Of a stretch of DNA of 64,000 bases, positions 1-8,915 are shown in pieces. Origin of the DNA: Methanosarcina flavescens (GTDB lineage Archaea; Halobacteriota; Methanosarcinia; Methanosarcinales; Methanosarcinaceae). Each line of letters starts with the position of its first letter. The first letter of the stretch is position 1. Below the pieces are notes generated by a model. The model was given only the letters and a program-made list of their open reading frames with translations. It was not told the origin of the DNA and did no database searches. Location of the stretch: assembly GCF_001304615.2 (NCBI RefSeq), contig NZ_CP032683.1, positions 1,860,001 to 1,924,000 on the forward strand, written 5' to 3'. Both the position numbers and the translations under genes were made by a program.

Positions 1-89
1 TCTGCCTGGACGGCTTCTTCAGGATCGAGCTCGATTTCAACAATCTGCATATCGTCGCCCATAATCTGGTAGTCGATTTCATCTGCCAT
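1..89 (-). CDS. AIM24/TIGR00266-family protein, N-terminal fragment
   Basis: Only the first 29 codons lie in the window; the gene continues past base 1. The readable N-terminus (MADEIDYQIMGDDMQIVEIE, then LDPEEAVQA) resembles the start of the TIGR00266/AIM24 family, small beta-rich proteins of unknown biochemical role found in bacteria and archaea. A GGAG ribosome-binding site sits about 8 nt before the ATG at 89, which supports this start. The gene is divergent from the RNA ligase gene, with about 220 bp between them. The family call rests on a short stretch and memory of the family's opening motif, so it is moderate. Confidence 0.6.
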   Translation of the reverse strand, partial: MADEIDYQIMGDDMQIVEIELDPEEAVQA

Positions 90-311
90 TTTACAATCTC
101 CAATTTTTTTGCAAGCTCAAATAAAACAGGATTAGAAACAGATTAGAACCGAATACTTAAAAAGATTTTTTATGTACGGTCATTTCCTAGTATTTTTCAA
201 TTTATTTCCTGAAAAATAGCCTATTATAGAATATACCTGATTTGAAGACATGTTCCGAATATATGCCTGAGAATGATAATTTATTTCAGGGCTGAGAACA
301 GATAAATAAAC

Positions 312-1484
312 ATGAAAAGAGATGGGAATGAAGAAATAGATCCTGAATTTGTAGCTCGGATTACCAGTTACCTGGGGTTTAATAAGGAAAGGGTTCAGCG
401 TCTTTTTGAGAAGAGTTATCTCGCCCGAAACTGGGGAAAATATGAAAATTTGCTCCGTTTCGATAAGGAAATTTCCCATATCGAGAGAGGAACAGTACTT
501 TATGAGAAGGACAGTTCTTTCGAAACCATTATGGGCTTTCCGAAAATCCGACGAGCTATGGTGCTGGATCCTACGATTAAAAAACACTTCAGTGGCCTTG
601 AAAAAGTAGCCGTGGAAGAAAAAATGAATGGATATAATGTCCGTATAGCGATTGCAAAAGATGAGATCCTTGCAATTACACGAAGCGGATATATCTGCCC
701 TTATACGACTCAAAAAGCAAAGGAAAAATTGAACCTGAAATTCTTTGAAGATTTCCCAGAGTTTGTACTTTACGGAGAAATGGTAGGACCTGATAACCCA
801 TATGTTCCAAAAGAAGTCTATGATGTCGAATCTGTAGAATTTTATATCTTTGATATTCGGAAGAAAAACAGCGGTGAACCTCTTCCAATAAAAAGGAAGC
901 AGGAAATCCTGAAGAAATATGGTTTTTCCCAGGTAAGGTTTTTCAATGAGTTCCCGCTGGAAACTGCTGCTGAAGAAATTGAAAAAATTATCCGGAAACT
1001 TGGGGAAATAGAGCATGAGGGTGTTGTAATAAAGGACCCAGACATGATTCTTTCCCCGTTAAAATATACTTCTTCACAGAGTAATTGTTCGGATCTCAGA
1101 CACGCCTTTAAGTTTTACAATGAAACAGGCAGAGATTACATGCTTTCCCGGATTGTCAGAGAAGGCTTCCAGACAGTTGAATGGGACGAAGGCGAGACCG
1201 AATTTGAAAAACGCTGCATGAAACTTGGAAAAAGCATATTGGGTCCTCTCAGAGAATCCATAAGAAGTGTGAAAAACGGTCAAAGGCTATATGAGGAGGT
1301 AAGGATAAGGGTGAGTGACTTAAAAACCGCAGCCGATTTCGAGGACTACCTTAAAAGACTAGGGATCGATGCAGTTTTTGAAGAGCCTCAACCGATTGGA
1401 GAAGAGTATCGGATAGTTATAAGGAAAATTAATAAGAGCACCAATGATAAAACTCATGCAATCTTGCAGGGTGAGACGTGGTAA
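312..1484 (+). CDS. ATP-dependent RNA ligase, archaeal Rnl3 / Pab1020 type
   Basis: A 390-residue protein of the archaeal RNA ligase family (Pab1020-like), homodimeric enzymes that join or circularise RNA ends through a covalent lysyl-AMP. Nucleotidyltransferase motif I is visible as EKMNGYN, with the probable adenylated lysine at residue 104. Further motifs follow: LYGEMVG near 200, FYIFDIR (motif IIIa-like) near 180-190 and HEGVVIKDP (motif IV) near 240. The final roughly 120 residues match the family's C-terminal dimerisation region in position. The length is usual for the family. It starts with ATG and has no strong Shine-Dalgarno. It stands alone, divergent from the AIM24-like gene. A DNA ligase is unlikely because the OB-fold and length do not fit. 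Confidence 0.85.
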   Translation: MKRDGNEEIDPEFVARITSYLGFNKERVQRLFEKSYLARNWGKYENLLRFDKEISHIERGTVLYEKDSSFETIMGFPKIRRAMVLDPTIKKHFSGLEKVAVEEKMNGYNVRIAIAKDEILAITRSGYICPYTTQKAKEKLNLKFFEDFPEFVLYGEMVGPDNPYVPKEVYDVESVEFYIFDIRKKNSGEPLPIKRKQEILKKYGFSQVRFFNEFPLETAAEEIEKIIRKLGEIEHEGVVIKDPDMILSPLKYTSSQSNCSDLRHAFKFYNETGRDYMLSRIVREGFQTVEWDEGETEFEKRCMKLGKSILGPLRESIRSVKNGQRLYEEVRIRVSDLKTAADFEDYLKRLGIDAVFEEPQPIGEEYRIVIRKINKSTNDKTHAILQGETW

Positions 1485-1744
1485 TTCTTTCCTCAGAATG
1501 TTATTCTCGAGCTTTGAAGTCTTGAGACCCTTTTTCAAAATGCTTCGAAAAGAAATATATTACAGTATAATTATACCAGATGCAAATTTCAAAGTTGTAA
1601 TATCACTAAGGTCTCAGAGTTGCATAAAACAATTCTCACTTATAAAACAATTCGCACTTACAAAATAACTCATAATAATAAAATAACTTACATTTAAACA
1701 GTTTTTAAATATAGCAATTTAAAGAACTAAAAAAGGGATCCAGT

Positions 1745-2821
1745 ATGACAAATCTTGCAATTATCGGGGCAGAAAAAAGTGGAAGAACTTCCCTTGCCGC
1801 AAACCTGGGGAAAAAAGGGACATCCTCCGACATAACTATGTACAATAACGATAAGGAAAGTCGGAAAATGGTTTTTGTGGATCCTCACGGCTATCCTAAA
1901 GCCATAAAGCCGTTGATTACGGCACTGAATATTTCGGACATGGCGATTCTCTGCATCCCTCCTGACGGCCTGGACAGGGACAATCCTGCAAGTGTTCATA
2001 CAGGAGAATGTATTGTTGCCCTGGATCTGCTCGGTTTCAAGCATGGAATAATTGCCCTGACAAAGTCCGACAGTACCCATATGCATGCGATCGATGAGCT
2101 GAAAAAGAAAATAAAACTAATGACTGCGGGCATTTCTCTCCAGGACTGGGAATGCATTTCCCTGAATACCAATAAAGGTGCAAAAAATCCTTTTGAAGGT
2201 ATGGAAGATCTTAAAGCCAGAATTAACGGGATTTCGGAAAAGATCGAAGCTGAACAGGCTGAGTTGAATAACCTGCCTGCCAGGGTGTTTATAGACCATG
2301 CCTTCAATGTTACTGGAAAAGGCTGTGTTGTTCTTGGTGTTGTCAAACAGGGAATCTCAAAAGATAAGGACAAGACCAAAATTTTCCCTCTGGACAGGGA
2401 TATTGAAATCAGGTCGATTCAGAGCCATGATGTTGATATTGACAGCGCACCCACAGGCACCAGAGTTGGGATGCGCCTTAAAAACGTGCAGGCCAAAGAT
2501 ATCGAAAGGGGATTTATTATCTCTGATAAGGAAATTGTAAGTACTGACTATATCCTTGAATGCACCATCTCAAAATTTACGCGCGCAATTGAGACCTCAG
2601 GTGTGCTTCATCTCTTTGTTGGTCTGCAGTCCGAACCCGTGCGTGTGGAAAAGATTCTGGTTGATGGTCAGGAAGTTAAAGAAGTAAAGCCTGGCAGTAC
2701 CTGTGTGATGGAACTTTCAGGCAATAAAAAAGTAGCTTATAGCAGAGAGGACCGTTTCCTGCTGGCAAACCTCGATCTACCCCAGCGGTTTGCAGGCTAC
2801 GGCTTCCCCAAGCTTCCTTAA
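1745..2821 (+). CDS. SelB-like (aSelB2-type) EF-Tu family GTPase with altered P-loop
   Basis: A 358-residue EF-Tu/SelB-like translation factor relative. The order is a G domain (1 to about 175), then two beta-barrel domains (about 180-355). G1 reads GAEKSGRTS at residues 8-16, so the canonical P-loop lysine is arginine. The DxxG motif is present as DPHG and the NKxD motif as TKSD. Archaea are reported to carry such SelB-like proteins that are not selenocysteine factors (the aSelB2 family), and this fits that family in size and divergence. The RBS AAGGGATCC precedes the ATG. The next gene, for a GGCT-fold protein, begins 31 bp downstream and is probably co-transcribed. Whether it binds or hydrolyses GTP cannot be told from sequence. 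Confidence 0.8.
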   Translation: MTNLAIIGAEKSGRTSLAANLGKKGTSSDITMYNNDKESRKMVFVDPHGYPKAIKPLITALNISDMAILCIPPDGLDRDNPASVHTGECIVALDLLGFKHGIIALTKSDSTHMHAIDELKKKIKLMTAGISLQDWECISLNTNKGAKNPFEGMEDLKARINGISEKIEAEQAELNNLPARVFIDHAFNVTGKGCVVLGVVKQGISKDKDKTKIFPLDRDIEIRSIQSHDVDIDSAPTGTRVGMRLKNVQAKDIERGFIISDKEIVSTDYILECTISKFTRAIETSGVLHLFVGLQSEPVRVEKILVDGQEVKEVKPGSTCVMELSGNKKVAYSREDRFLLANLDLPQRFAGYGFPKLP

Positions 2822-2852
2822 ATTATTTTTTAAGGGAATAAAAGGTAATAAT

Positions 2853-3389
2853 ATGGAAAACGACTTAGGAAAAAAGGGAACCATACATGAAAACGGAGAA
2901 AATAAGGTAAGGGACAGAACCTTTTATGGGCACGTTTTTCACAGAAATGTCTGCTGGCAGCGTTCTTATGAGAGGCTGGAAGGTGAGGAGCTTATTATGG
3001 CACTATACGGCAGCCTCAGAAATGGTCTTTACAACAGCAGGCGTTTCGACCTACCGAACAGGTCAGAATTCCTGGGCACAACAAAAGTGAGAGGATACTC
3101 TCTTTACTCTCTGGGTCCCTATCCTGGCGTCTACCCTTCAGAAGAGGATTCCTATGTCATAGCTGAGGTGCGCAGGTTTTCAGGAAAACAGCAACTTGAG
3201 GTCGCCAGAACAATTGATTATATTGAACTCTTCGGAGGATACCACAGAGAATATGTGGATCTTGAGGTTGGTGAACAGAAGCTCAAAGGTTTTATTTATG
3301 TTTATGATGAGAAGCCCGAGTCAGAAAAGATCGAGCATGGCGACTGGGTCAGATACCTGAAAGAAAGAGGGCTGGAGGAAAGAGAGTAA
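2853..3389 (+). CDS. gamma-glutamylcyclotransferase-like (AIG2/GGCT fold) protein
   Basis: A 178-residue protein with the GGCT/AIG2 signature YGSLRNGLYNS near residue 50, which forms the substrate-binding loop of this fold. An acidic residue in the following YIELFGGYHRE segment is a candidate for the catalytic glutamate. Members cyclise gamma-glutamyl compounds or act as gamma-glutamylamine cyclotransferases; the substrate here is unknown. There is a roughly 45-residue N-terminal extension before the core. I chose ATG 2853 rather than a longer frame that would overlap the upstream GTPase; AAAGGTAA lies just before it. It forms a likely two-gene unit with the SelB-like gene. Confidence 0.75.
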   Translation: MENDLGKKGTIHENGENKVRDRTFYGHVFHRNVCWQRSYERLEGEELIMALYGSLRNGLYNSRRFDLPNRSEFLGTTKVRGYSLYSLGPYPGVYPSEEDSYVIAEVRRFSGKQQLEVARTIDYIELFGGYHREYVDLEVGEQKLKGFIYVYDEKPESEKIEHGDWVRYLKERGLEERE

Positions 3390-3451
3390 TCTGAATGAAG
3401 GAAACAAATAAAAAAGTAGGATTATATTCCTTAAGAAATGAGGCCTGAAAA

Positions 3452-4225
3452 TCACAGGTTCCTTAAAAACTCAAGACTTTCGATTCCTTCTTCTACCGAA
3501 CTCACTTCGGTAACAAAAATTCCTTTATAATCAGAAAGCTTTTCCATAACTCGTTTCCAGTCTATTGTTCCTTTACCCAGTGGAAGGTGTTCATCTTTTT
3601 TGCCCATATTGTCATGGATATGTACATGGGAGATTTTTTCTGTAAGAAGGTCAAGGAAGTCGTCAATAAGCCCAACTGTATTCGCATGACCGACATCAAA
3701 AGTAAAGCCAACGTTATGGCTTCCAATAGAGTCTAGCATTTCTAGTATTTCTTCAGGATACTTCCCGAAAATTTTCGGCAGATCAGGCATATTTTCAACG
3801 GCAACTAGGATTCCAAAATCTGCTGCAAAATCACAAATCTCCTGGAGAGAGGCAAGATTGGTAAAATAAGCTTCCTGCGGAACCTGCACACCATAAGGGG
3901 AAAGATAACCTGGGTGAATTACAGCCAGATTAACATAGTTAGAGGCAAGAGTCAGAAAATGTTTCATTTGCCTGATCACCTCTGCCCTGATTGAGTTATT
4001 CAGACCTGCCAGATTCATATCTGAGAAAGGCAGATGCAGAGTTAACTCAAGGCCAGTGGTTTCGCTTATGTTTTTTAAATTCTGGATGTTCTTGCTATTC
4101 AGGCATTGAGACCCTTCCTGTACGATCTCCCAACCGGTATACCCGTGATCCTCAAGCGTGTAAGCCCACTTGAAAGGGTCTTCAACGACTGCGCGCGACG
4201 AATAGCTTATTCTCTGCAATTGCAT
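3452..4225 (-). CDS. sugar phosphate isomerase/epimerase family (TIM barrel)
   Basis: A 257-residue xylose-isomerase-like TIM-barrel protein (AP endonuclease family 2 superfamily). Metal-site signatures are visible: LTLHLPFSDMNLAGL near 60-75, AVIHPGYLSPYG near 103, VAVENMPDLPKIFGKYPEE near 145, FTFDVGHANTVG near 175 and HVHIHDNMGKKDEHLPLGKG near 200-220. These supply the His, Glu and Asp ligands for divalent metals. Such proteins isomerise sugars or act as AP endonucleases; the HIHDN...HLPLGKG pattern is typical of the sugar isomerase/epimerase branch. The substrate is unknown. It is convergent with the GGCT-like gene and stands alone. Confidence 0.8.
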   Translation of the reverse strand: MQLQRISYSSRAVVEDPFKWAYTLEDHGYTGWEIVQEGSQCLNSKNIQNLKNISETTGLELTLHLPFSDMNLAGLNNSIRAEVIRQMKHFLTLASNYVNLAVIHPGYLSPYGVQVPQEAYFTNLASLQEICDFAADFGILVAVENMPDLPKIFGKYPEEILEMLDSIGSHNVGFTFDVGHANTVGLIDDFLDLLTEKISHVHIHDNMGKKDEHLPLGKGTIDWKRVMEKLSDYKGIFVTEVSSVEEGIESLEFLRNL

Positions 4226-4322
4226 AACAAAACTTCATTCCTTTTCATTTATCAATACGTCTGTGGGCGCGAATTGAGATATATTTAACTGAATGTGAAT
4301 GAACCGCTAAAACTTAAACTCC

Positions 4323-4802
4323 TCAATCTCTTTGCACATAGTCCATCTCTACTTCAACAACAGGTTTTCCTTCTTCAGTAAGAGGTAAAAGCCATTCAAA
4401 AAGTCTTTCCATTTCTTCCTGGGAGTCAGTTCTGATAATAACTTCGATAGATCCGAGAGGTTCTTCCTGTGCAGGAATACTGGGAACTCCGACAATAGCA
4501 GCCTGTTTGTTGAGTAAAAACCGGATCGAAAGCCCATCACTGGATAAGCCTTTAATGAAAGCTTTGTTGCGAACACTATCTATGATTTCTTCTCTGCGAA
4601 TTAGCCCATGCAGAGTATGTAAGATCTCAATTCCTCCCTCAGCTGAAAAGAAAAAAGAAGGAGAAGCCTCTGTTTCAGGTCCTGTGGTTTTAATAACTTC
4701 TTTTCTGAGTTTGATGTCATTAAAAAGGGATGAAATAGCTTTAATAACCTTTTCCGGATCTTCCGTAGGGTATACAGCTGTTGAAACTTTAACTCGTATC
4801 AT
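4323..4802 (-). CDS. UPF0201 (COG1325) RNA-binding / predicted exosome-associated protein
   Basis: A 159-residue protein of the archaeal UPF0201 family (PF01877), opening MIRVKVSTAVYPTEDPEKV. The family has been proposed from gene neighbourhoods to be an exosome-associated RNA-binding protein, and its function is not proven. I chose the internal ATG at 4802 because GGAG lies about 9 nt upstream and the homologous N-terminus begins here; a longer frame to 4850 adds 16 unlikely residues. It lies downstream of, and on the same strand as, the UPF0200 kinase-like gene (gap about 140 bp). This pairing is frequently conserved in euryarchaea, which suggests a shared pathway. Confidence 0.85.
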   Translation of the reverse strand: MIRVKVSTAVYPTEDPEKVIKAISSLFNDIKLRKEVIKTTGPETEASPSFFFSAEGGIEILHTLHGLIRREEIIDSVRNKAFIKGLSSDGLSIRFLLNKQAAIVGVPSIPAQEEPLGSIEVIIRTDSQEEMERLFEWLLPLTEEGKPVVEVEMDYVQRD

Positions 4803-4941
4803 AAGTCCGCTCCAATGAATTAAAAAATGGATTGTCTCCGTACCTACCATCTATTTCGTTCAGAAGATCATACCTATAGTATATTTCGTTCAGGAAATTA
4901 ATTTCGTAGTCTGTTCAGAAAAATTATTTTTCTATCCCATT

Positions 4942-5508
4942 TTAAGATTTATTCTGTGGGCTCTTTCCTAAGTAGTTGCTCAAAACTTCAATAACATCCT
5001 TTCTGAAAGTCTCCAGAGTGAAATTATTTTCAATTTCGACATTGGATGCTTCTATAGCTTCCCCCATACCCCAGCCGAGTTCTCGCTCGTCCCGACGGCG
5101 GAGCCCTTCTATACTGTCCATATCATCACTTCGGCCTCGTTTCTTGATTCTGGAGAAACGAACTTCGATAGGAGCGTAAATGGAAATCAAGATGAAACCT
5201 TCTCCGAATTCTCGCCTGAAACATTCCACTTCAGCAATCCCGCGTACCCCATCCACAACAATGAGGTCAGAACCTGTTTCATAGATTTGAGAAATGCAGC
5301 GTATGGCAACTGCATCCATGCCCTCACACTTACGAAGCTGTGTTGCAACCATCCCGGTATTGGAATCGTTGGGCTCAAGCCCGCGCCTTAGAACTTCCTT
5401 CCGGATTACGTCACCCATATTAACAACGGGAATACCCATCTCAGAGGCAATTTTAGCAGCTTCGGATTTTCCAGACGCTGGCATGCCTACGAATGCTATT
5501 ATTTTCAT
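4942..5508 (-). CDS. UPF0200 dephospho-CoA kinase-like P-loop NTPase
   Basis: A 188-residue P-loop protein. Walker A is GMPASGKS at residues 8-15, and the segment VVNMGDVIRKEVLRRG follows as in nucleoside/dephospho-CoA kinase folds. LIVVDGVRG (about residue 82) is the Walker B-like strand, and the lid contains FSRIKKRGRSDD. The family (UPF0200, COG0237-related) is archaeal and its substrate is undetermined; archaeal dephospho-CoA kinase itself belongs to a different family, so a CoaE role should not be assumed. It starts at ATG 5508 with GGTAA upstream. It is transcribed toward the UPF0201 gene and is probably co-transcribed with it. Confidence 0.8.
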   Translation of the reverse strand: MKIIAFVGMPASGKSEAAKIASEMGIPVVNMGDVIRKEVLRRGLEPNDSNTGMVATQLRKCEGMDAVAIRCISQIYETGSDLIVVDGVRGIAEVECFRREFGEGFILISIYAPIEVRFSRIKKRGRSDDMDSIEGLRRRDERELGWGMGEAIEASNVEIENNFTLETFRKDVIEVLSNYLGKSPQNKS

Positions 5509-5580
5509 AAAAAATTACCTTTTAAACTTGAATAATTAGACTTAAGTTATTAAATTGACTGTTAGTCCTGAATCATTGAC

Positions 5581-5742
5581 TGAACTGTTATCAATGATTG
5601 AACTGTTATCAATGATTGAACTGTTATCAATGATTGAACTGTTATCAATGATTGAACTGTTATCAGTAACTGAACTGTTATCATTGGATGAACTGTTATC
5701 ATTGACTGAGCTGCTTTCATTGACTGAGCTGCTTTCATTGAC
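5581..5742. repeat. nine-unit 18-bp tandem repeat
   Basis: Nine head-to-tail copies of an 18-bp unit run without gaps. The first four are identical (TGAACTGTTATCAATGAT) and the last five diverge progressively, ending as TGAGCTGCTTTCATTGAC. A degenerate half unit precedes the array. Because 18 is divisible by three, one frame stays open on the + strand, encoding a six-residue ELLSMI-like repeat, but it has no ribosome-binding site and starts at TTG. The array lies in the upstream region of the UPF0200 gene. Confidence 0.95.
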
Positions 5743-6233
5743 TTATTAAATTTACATTAATAAGTTAAACTACCGAATCATTATATTTGTGTTAATAAGT
5801 TAAACACCAGGCATTAGATTTGAATTATTGAGCCATTGGATTTAAATAAGAATCTGGCTGTCATCAAATTTTAATTACAAAGTGAGCAGGATTTGAACCA
5901 TAACTGAGTAGTAGCTTGAATAATGAAGCCTATATATTAGATGCATAAGTCCATACGTTAACTGCATAGTTGATACGACTCTAGTTACGATTCTAGTCAA
6001 ACCACAGGATCATATATATTATTTCCTGAAAACTTGCGCTTGATTAATTGGAAAATAAGCCAGAACAGGGAAAACTAAAAATATTGAGAGTTAAAGAATA
6101 TTGGGAGTTGAAAGTTTAGAAAGGACAAAGCCTGAAGTAAGAGCAATTAAGAGTGGCTGAGGGAAAACTTGAAAAGTAAGGAATCAACGCTGTGTCAGGA
6201 AAAAATCAGGATAGAGATAAGAGGGGAAGACCC
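5743..6233. other. gene-free AT-rich spacer
   Basis: About 490 bp between the 18-bp array and the 3' end of the orc1/cdc6 gene. I see no open frame with a plausible start, no tRNA and no convincing hairpin. A GTTAATAAGTTAAAC-like phrase recurs twice near 5755-5805, in keeping with decayed repeat material. Confidence 0.6.
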
Positions 6234-7478
6234 TCATGAAAACATCTTGCTAAAAACGGATGTTTTAAAATCCACCAGGGGTTTGAGCCTGTAATCCTCA
6301 AGGAGTACTTTTCGAGTGTTTTCTACCGGAACACTCAGGGAAATTTCTTTAGTCCTGCCGTAACGACCTTTGCTTACAACCACTGCATTGACTATGCCCA
6401 GCATATCAAGCTCGGACATGAGATCGGTAACCCTGCGTTGTGTAAGGATATCTACGTCAATGTGATGGCAGAGCTGGCGGTAGACATTGTACATCTCGCC
6501 TGTCGTAACATTCTTACCTTCTCTGCCCCGGCTCCGCAGCAGAATAATGCTGTAGAGTACGAGTTTGGACTGGGTAGGAAGGGTCCTTACTACTTCGACC
6601 ACGCGATCGATTTCGATTTTTTCCTGAGCACGTCTGACATGCTCTTCAAGAACCTGGGGCTGGTTTTCCCGTTCTGCAATTTCTCCTGATACCCGAAGGA
6701 GGTCAAGCGCACGCCTTGCATCACCGTGCTCCTGGGCTGCAAAAGCAGCGCATAAGGGAATTACCATTTCACCTAGAACGCCGTCAGTGTAAGCCATCTT
6801 TGCCCTTTGTTTCAGGATATCACTGATCTGTTCAGCATCATATGGAGGGAAAATGAGTTCCTCTTCACCCAGGGAACTTTTAACCCTGGGATCCAGAAAC
6901 TCAGTGAACTTCAGATCGTTTGAGACGCCAATCATACTGACTTTGGCTTTCCGCAAATCTGTATTGATTCTCGATAGATTATAAAGGACATCGTCACCTT
7001 TTTTGATAAGCTTATCGATTTCGTCCAGAATTATGATAATTACCTGCTCTTTTGAGTCAATTGCCTCCTTAAATTTCATGAAGACCTGATCTGTAGGCCA
7101 CCCGGTCATAGGAACTTCTTCTTCAAAATGTCTGGCAAGATTTGCAAGGAGCCGGTATTGTGTGTCGATTACTTCACAATTGATATAAACAACCGAGCAA
7201 AAAAGTGATTTGTCTTCACTTACTCTTTCAAGTTCCTTTCCAACGTAACGAGTGACAGCCGTTTTTCCTGTTCCTGTTTTTCCATAAATCAGCACATTGG
7301 AAGGAGTTTCTCCTCGAAGTGCAGAAACCAAGATTGTTGCAAGACCATTAATTTGCTCGTTCCTATGCAGCAAAAGATCAGGCGTATAAGAAGGCCGAAG
7401 TACCTCTTTATTTTTGAAAATTGATTTTCCGTCAAGTAATTTTTCGAATAAGCCGTCTAATGATTGAGCTTTTATCAT
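6234..7478 (-). CDS. cdc6: Orc1/Cdc6 replication initiator
   Basis: A 414-residue archaeal Orc1/Cdc6 protein, the initiator that binds origin recognition boxes and loads MCM. AAA+ elements in order: Walker A YGKTGTGKTA near residue 65-74, Walker B IIIILDEIDKL near 150, sensor 1 MIGVSND near 183, a sensor 2 region with HGDARRALDLLR near 255, then a C-terminal winged helix (about 300-414). I chose ATG 7478 because GAGGATC lies just upstream and the homologous N-terminus begins MIKAQSLDGLF; the longer frame adds 21 poor residues. The upstream DNA holds ORB-like sites, so this is likely an origin-adjacent, possibly autoregulated initiator gene. Confidence 0.93.
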   Translation of the reverse strand: MIKAQSLDGLFEKLLDGKSIFKNKEVLRPSYTPDLLLHRNEQINGLATILVSALRGETPSNVLIYGKTGTGKTAVTRYVGKELERVSEDKSLFCSVVYINCEVIDTQYRLLANLARHFEEEVPMTGWPTDQVFMKFKEAIDSKEQVIIIILDEIDKLIKKGDDVLYNLSRINTDLRKAKVSMIGVSNDLKFTEFLDPRVKSSLGEEELIFPPYDAEQISDILKQRAKMAYTDGVLGEMVIPLCAAFAAQEHGDARRALDLLRVSGEIAERENQPQVLEEHVRRAQEKIEIDRVVEVVRTLPTQSKLVLYSIILLRSRGREGKNVTTGEMYNVYRQLCHHIDVDILTQRRVTDLMSELDMLGIVNAVVVSKGRYGRTKEISLSVPVENTRKVLLEDYRLKPLVDFKTSVFSKMFS

Positions 7479-7665
7479 AGATGATCCTCTATAAAAATTT
7501 ATGATGTCAAATATATTTGGGTTAAGACAGTTGATATACATTTTTTATACAGATAATTTATACAGATAATTGGCACATTTATTTACTTTTAACACGGATA
7601 ATTGACATATTCAGCGTATAATTAATTTGAATAATACTAATATATGTGGTTAATTAATAAAGTAA

Positions 7666-7733
7666 TATAATATACATAGTTATATAATATACATAGTTAT
7701 ATAATATACATAGTTATATAATATACATGGTTA
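7666..7733. repeat. four-unit 17-bp AT-rich tandem repeat
   Basis: Four consecutive copies of TATAATATACATAGTTA, the last with one change (ATGG). It lies in the upstream DNA of orc1/cdc6 inside the candidate origin. It could be an iteron-like or easily melted element, or simply slippage. Confidence 0.9.
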
Positions 7734-8328
7734 ATTAGATTATAAAGTAATCATGATATACACAGTTAATTGACACAGTATATAACTCGTATACTACCTT
7801 TACACACTACTTTCATTTTTGCTTTTACAGCAACTATTTTTAATGTTTTACTGTTTTAAAGTGTTTTACAGCTACCTGAGATAAGAGGATTTTTCACAGG
7901 CGGCTCCGTTTTTAATTTTCTAAACCCACAGCATTGAATATTCATGTTTTATTAATATTACAATAACTGTCAAACTATTCTCAGGTAATATTTTTTAAGT
8001 GAAGTTATTTTTAGGTAATATTTTTAGACAATGTTATGCTTTTGATCAAAGGGGGGCCTCAGAGCCGTTATGAATAAGATTTTTAATGAGATTTCTGAAA
8101 GGGGATTTGGAAAAGAATGTTTTTTTAATTCCAGAATTTCACTTTGAACTTCTAATTTTAAACCTCTAATTTTAGGCTTTTAATATAAACTTTAATTTTA
8201 GTTTTTAATTTCGAGTGTTTAATTTTAATTTTGAATTTGAGCGTCTAACTGCAAATTCTTAATTTAGAATTCTTAAACCTATATTATTATTTCGAGACTT
8301 CGAAAACTAAACTCTACTTTATGATTGT

Positions 8329-8376
8329 TGGATTTTTACTACATTGGATTTTTACTACATTGGATTTTTACTACAT
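8329..8376. repeat. three-unit 16-bp tandem repeat
   Basis: Three exact head-to-tail copies of TGGATTTTTACTACAT inside the candidate origin region. No function is evident. Confidence 0.9.
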
Positions 8377-8670
8377 GATTTTTTTTCTGCTTTCTATGAG
8401 AAAGCATATAAATCCCGATCATGAGGAGGAAGAGAAAGAAGATACATATTTCTTATAGTTAATGCCTGAAATTCTTACCTTCTATCAATTGCTCCTAAGA
8501 CGGCGGGCAAAATTTTACTTATTGAAGCGCATCTCAAGCCTGAAGAAAACCTTTATTCCGGGTCTTCTTTAGCCAAAATTTTAGGTGAAATTAGTATATA
8601 AACAAGTAATTTTAAGTTATATTTGCAGTAGATGCAATGGAAGTACACGTTATTAATTGTTATGGTATAG

Positions 8671-8691
8671 ACCCGTTTATTTCCACTGGAG
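8671..8691 (-). other. ORB-like initiator binding site 1
   Basis: Read on the - strand the core is CCAGTGGAAATAAACGGGT preceded by CT. This matches the archaeal ORB layout of a CTCCAGTGGAAA core followed by a G-string. Confidence 0.75.
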
Positions 8692-8760
8692 ATTGATTTT
8701 ATTTTAAATATATATCAAAAAACGATAACAAGAAACACAGTTAATTTGAAACAAAATATT

Positions 8761-8785
8761 CTTGATTCCATAACCACTGGAGGTT
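8761..8785 (-). other. partial ORB-like site 2
   Basis: The - strand reads AACCTCCAGTGGTTATGG. The CTCCAGTGG core is intact but the A-tract and G-string are poor, so this may be a mini-ORB or a decayed site. Confidence 0.45.
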
Positions 8786-8915
8786 AAATTTTTATCCTTC
8801 TTTTCGCATGGAAGAAGTTATGAAAAGTTTTTACTCTTTTTCTTAAGTTAAAAGAATAAAAATTTTAAGATAAAATAAGAATTATATGTGAATTTAGTAT
8901 GCGTGAATTTATTGC

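Noticed and set aside
180-1016. 278-residue open frame on the - strand over the RNA ligase gene
   Set aside because: It is antisense to a well-supported ligase gene, rich in Phe/Ile/Cys and without family motifs, so it is a shadow frame.
5555-5749. 64-codon frame of ELLSMI repeats
   Set aside because: It starts at TTG without an SD and exists because the 18-bp repeat length is divisible by three. I keep it as a repeat only.
7666-8376. CRISPR array in the origin region
   Set aside because: The repeats are 16-17 bp, directly adjacent without spacers, and no cas gene is present. No CRISPR array is seen anywhere in the window.
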